Below, in pieces: positions 62,619 through 64,000 of a stretch of DNA of 64,000 nucleotides. Both the position numbers and the translations under genes were made by a program. Origin of the DNA: Hymenobacter busanensis (GTDB lineage Bacteria > Bacteroidota > Bacteroidia > Cytophagales > Hymenobacteraceae); assembly GCF_008727865.1 (NCBI RefSeq), contig NZ_VTWU01000002.1, positions 310,001 to 374,000 on the forward strand, read 5' to 3'. The notes below the pieces were generated by a model. That model worked only from the letters and a program-made list of their open reading frames with translations, ran no database searches and had not been told where the DNA came from. Every line of letters begins with the position of its first letter. The first letter of the stretch is position 1.

Positions 62619-63647
62619 ATGCCTGCATCCAGCGCCGTCTCCCCCATTCTGCTCATTCAGACCGCCTTCATTGGCGACGTCATTCTGGCCACGGCGCTGC
62701 TGGAACGCCTCCGCGAAACCGAGCTCGATACTCCGGTGGATGTGCTGGTGCGGCGCGGCAACGAAGGCCTGCTGCTGAACCACCCGCACGTGCGCCAGGT
62801 GCTGGTGTGGGACAAGAAGAATGACAAGTACGGCGGCCTCTGGCGCCTGCTCCGCCAGATTCGGGCTACGCACTACGGGCGGGTGTATAACCTGCAGCGC
62901 TTCGCCTCCACGGGCCTGCTCACCGCGTTTTCGGGTGCCGAGGAGCGCGTGGGCTTCGATAAAAACCCGCTGAGCTGGGCTTTCACGCGCCGCGTGCCCC
63001 ACGGCTTTGCGCCGGGCCTGCACGAGGTGGGCCGCAACCTCAGTTTGCTGGAGCCCGGCATTGCCGGCCCGCTCACCCGTCCCCGCCTCTACCCCGCGCC
63101 TGCCGACGAAGCAGCCGCCGCGCCGTACGTGGTCGAAAACTACATCTGCATCGCGCCCACGTCGGTGTGGTTTACCAAGCAGTTCCCGCAGGAGCAGTGG
63201 GAAAAGCTGCTTCGCGCCCTGCCGCCGCATTACACCGTGTACCTGCTCGGCGGCCCGCCCGACGTGGCCGCCTGCGAAGCCCTGCGCCAGGCCACCGACC
63301 GCCCCGGTGTGGTGAACCTGGCCGGCAAGCTGTCGTTGCTTGCCTCGGCGGCCCTCATGCGCGGCGCGGTGCTCAACTACGTCAACGACTCGGCCCCGCA
63401 ACACTTGGCCTCGGCCGTCGATGCGCCTACCTGCGCCGTGTTTTGCTCCACGGTGCCGTACTTCGGGTTTGGGCCGCTCAGCTCGTTTGCCCGCGTGGTG
63501 GAGTTGCGCGAGGAACTGGCCTGCAAGCCGTGTGGGCTGCACGGCTACGCCAAATGCCCGCTGAGCCACTTCCACTGCGCCCACGGCATCGACACGCAGC
63601 AACTGCTGGCCGTGCTGGCCGAAGCCGAGCAGCTGGTGGGCGTATAG
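62619..63647 (+). CDS. GT9-family glycosyltransferase (second copy)
   Basis: A 342-residue GT-B enzyme. LIQTAFIGDVILATALLERL opens the protein and is followed by VYNLQRFASTGLL; the donor domain shows YLLGGPPDVAAC and NYVNDSAPQHLAS. The start ATG at 62619 was preferred; the open frame further upstream covers another gene in a different frame. Like the first GT9 gene it probably acts in LPS core assembly. Confidence 0.88.
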   Translation: MPASSAVSPILLIQTAFIGDVILATALLERLRETELDTPVDVLVRRGNEGLLLNHPHVRQVLVWDKKNDKYGGLWRLLRQIRATHYGRVYNLQRFASTGLLTAFSGAEERVGFDKNPLSWAFTRRVPHGFAPGLHEVGRNLSLLEPGIAGPLTRPRLYPAPADEAAAAPYVVENYICIAPTSVWFTKQFPQEQWEKLLRALPPHYTVYLLGGPPDVAACEALRQATDRPGVVNLAGKLSLLASAALMRGAVLNYVNDSAPQHLASAVDAPTCAVFCSTVPYFGFGPLSSFARVVELREELACKPCGLHGYAKCPLSHFHCAHGIDTQQLLAVLAEAEQLVGV

Positions 63648-63697
63648 TCGCACCGGCAAAACCCATCGGCCGAAACCATTGGTGGCCCTTGACGGTC

Positions 63698-63705
63698 TAT
63701 CTTTG
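63698..63705 (+). promoter_or_regulatory. -7 box of the M16 gene
   Basis: TATCTTTG is an exact TAnnTTTG match, 102 bases before the ATG. Confidence 0.45.
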
Positions 63706-63806
63706 CAGTCTGTCTCAGCGGCTGGGTTTAGGGCCATTCGCTGACTTTTTTCGTTGTTTTTACGCGCCGGCTCCGCTACTTCGCCCCGCCCGGCCCGCCG
63801 CTATAC

Positions 63807-64000
63807 ATGCTCGATTACGACCTCCACGAATACCCCAACGGCATCCGGCTGCTGCACAAGCAGGTGCCCCACACCAAAATTGCCCACTGCGGCTTTCTGC
63901 TCGACATTGGCTCGCGCGACGAGCGGCCGGAGCAGTACGGGCTGGCGCACTTCTGGGAACATATGGCCTTCAAGGGCACCGAGAAGCGCAAGTCGTTTCA
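63807..64000 (+). CDS. M16-family zinc peptidase, N-terminal part
   Basis: Only the first 64 residues lie in the window. They begin MLDYDLHEYPNGIRLL and contain the inverted zinc motif HFWEH, followed by MAFKGTEKR, exactly as at the start of the pitrilysin/M16 family. The gene runs off the right edge, so its partner domain and length cannot be judged. Confidence 0.9.
   Translation, partial: MLDYDLHEYPNGIRLLHKQVPHTKIAHCGFLLDIGSRDERPEQYGLAHFWEHMAFKGTEKRKSF

Overview
The window comes from a GC-rich member of the Bacteroidota, most likely a Hymenobacter-like member of the Cytophagales. The evidence is the protein families (DUF5916, DUF5723-like and DUF4252 proteins, a Bacteroidota-type Rho with a long disordered insert, S16 with an acidic tail), Bacteroidota-type promoters with a TAnnTTTG -7 box, the lack of clear Shine-Dalgarno sequences, and many lipoproteins and outer-membrane proteins. 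It is ordinary chromosome. I see no rRNA, tRNA, CRISPR array, prophage or complete insertion sequence.

Layout. 1-7.7 kb: the end of a beta-propeller protein, a DUF5723-like outer-membrane protein, the MeaB GTPase, a VOC protein, a HExxH protease and a DUF5916 outer-membrane protein. 7.9-11 kb: a BlaI/BlaR-type repressor-protease operon with three near-identical operators around its promoter. 11-17.2 kb: folB, a DivIVA-type coiled-coil protein, a WD40 protein, a phosphopantetheinyl transferase, a redoxin, a transglutaminase-like protein and an OsmC protein. 17.2-17.9 kb: a short AT-rich patch with a broken zeta-toxin-like P-loop gene and a small membrane protein. 17.9-24.6 kb: an acyl-CoA carboxylase beta subunit, then envelope genes (MlaD-like, amidase, LptD-like). 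24.7-30.1 kb: panB, a pseudouridine synthase, a desaturase and the classic rpsP-rimM-trmD-rplS cluster. 30.2-38.1 kb: an M1 peptidase, a degenerate pyrophosphatase-like lipoprotein, queD-folE, a TIGR01777 protein and a Kunitz-type lipoprotein. 38.2-45.3 kb: a long minus-strand block with PBP1A, small membrane proteins, a ferritin-like protein, a DUF4173-like protein and a winged-helix/membrane protein pair. 45.4-48.6 kb: a methyltransferase and UbiA prenyltransferase, a lipoprotein and a DsbA-family protein. 48.8-52.6 kb: rho and serS, divergent. 52.7-57.2 kb: a tight operon with two zinc proteins (one UBP-type) and an OsmC protein, a heptosyltransferase-like GT9 and a PolX/PHP protein. 57.3-64 kb: lipoproteins, an EVE protein, an M24 peptidase, a second GT9 and the start of an M16 peptidase.

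How genes work together. FolE, QueD and FolB are three pterin/folate/queuosine enzymes. MeaB belongs to methylmalonyl-CoA metabolism and the carboxylase beta subunit to a related branched-chain or propionyl acyl-CoA route. LptD-like, MlaD-like, amidase, PBP1A and two GT9 proteins build or maintain the envelope. The points most worth a second look are the BlaI operator array, the Kunitz lipoprotein, the pyrophosphatase-like lipoprotein without its metal-binding Asp residues, the PolX protein without its polymerase Asp residues, the UBP zinc-finger operon and the toxin-like gene relic. All functions are assigned by reading the sequence; no database search was run.
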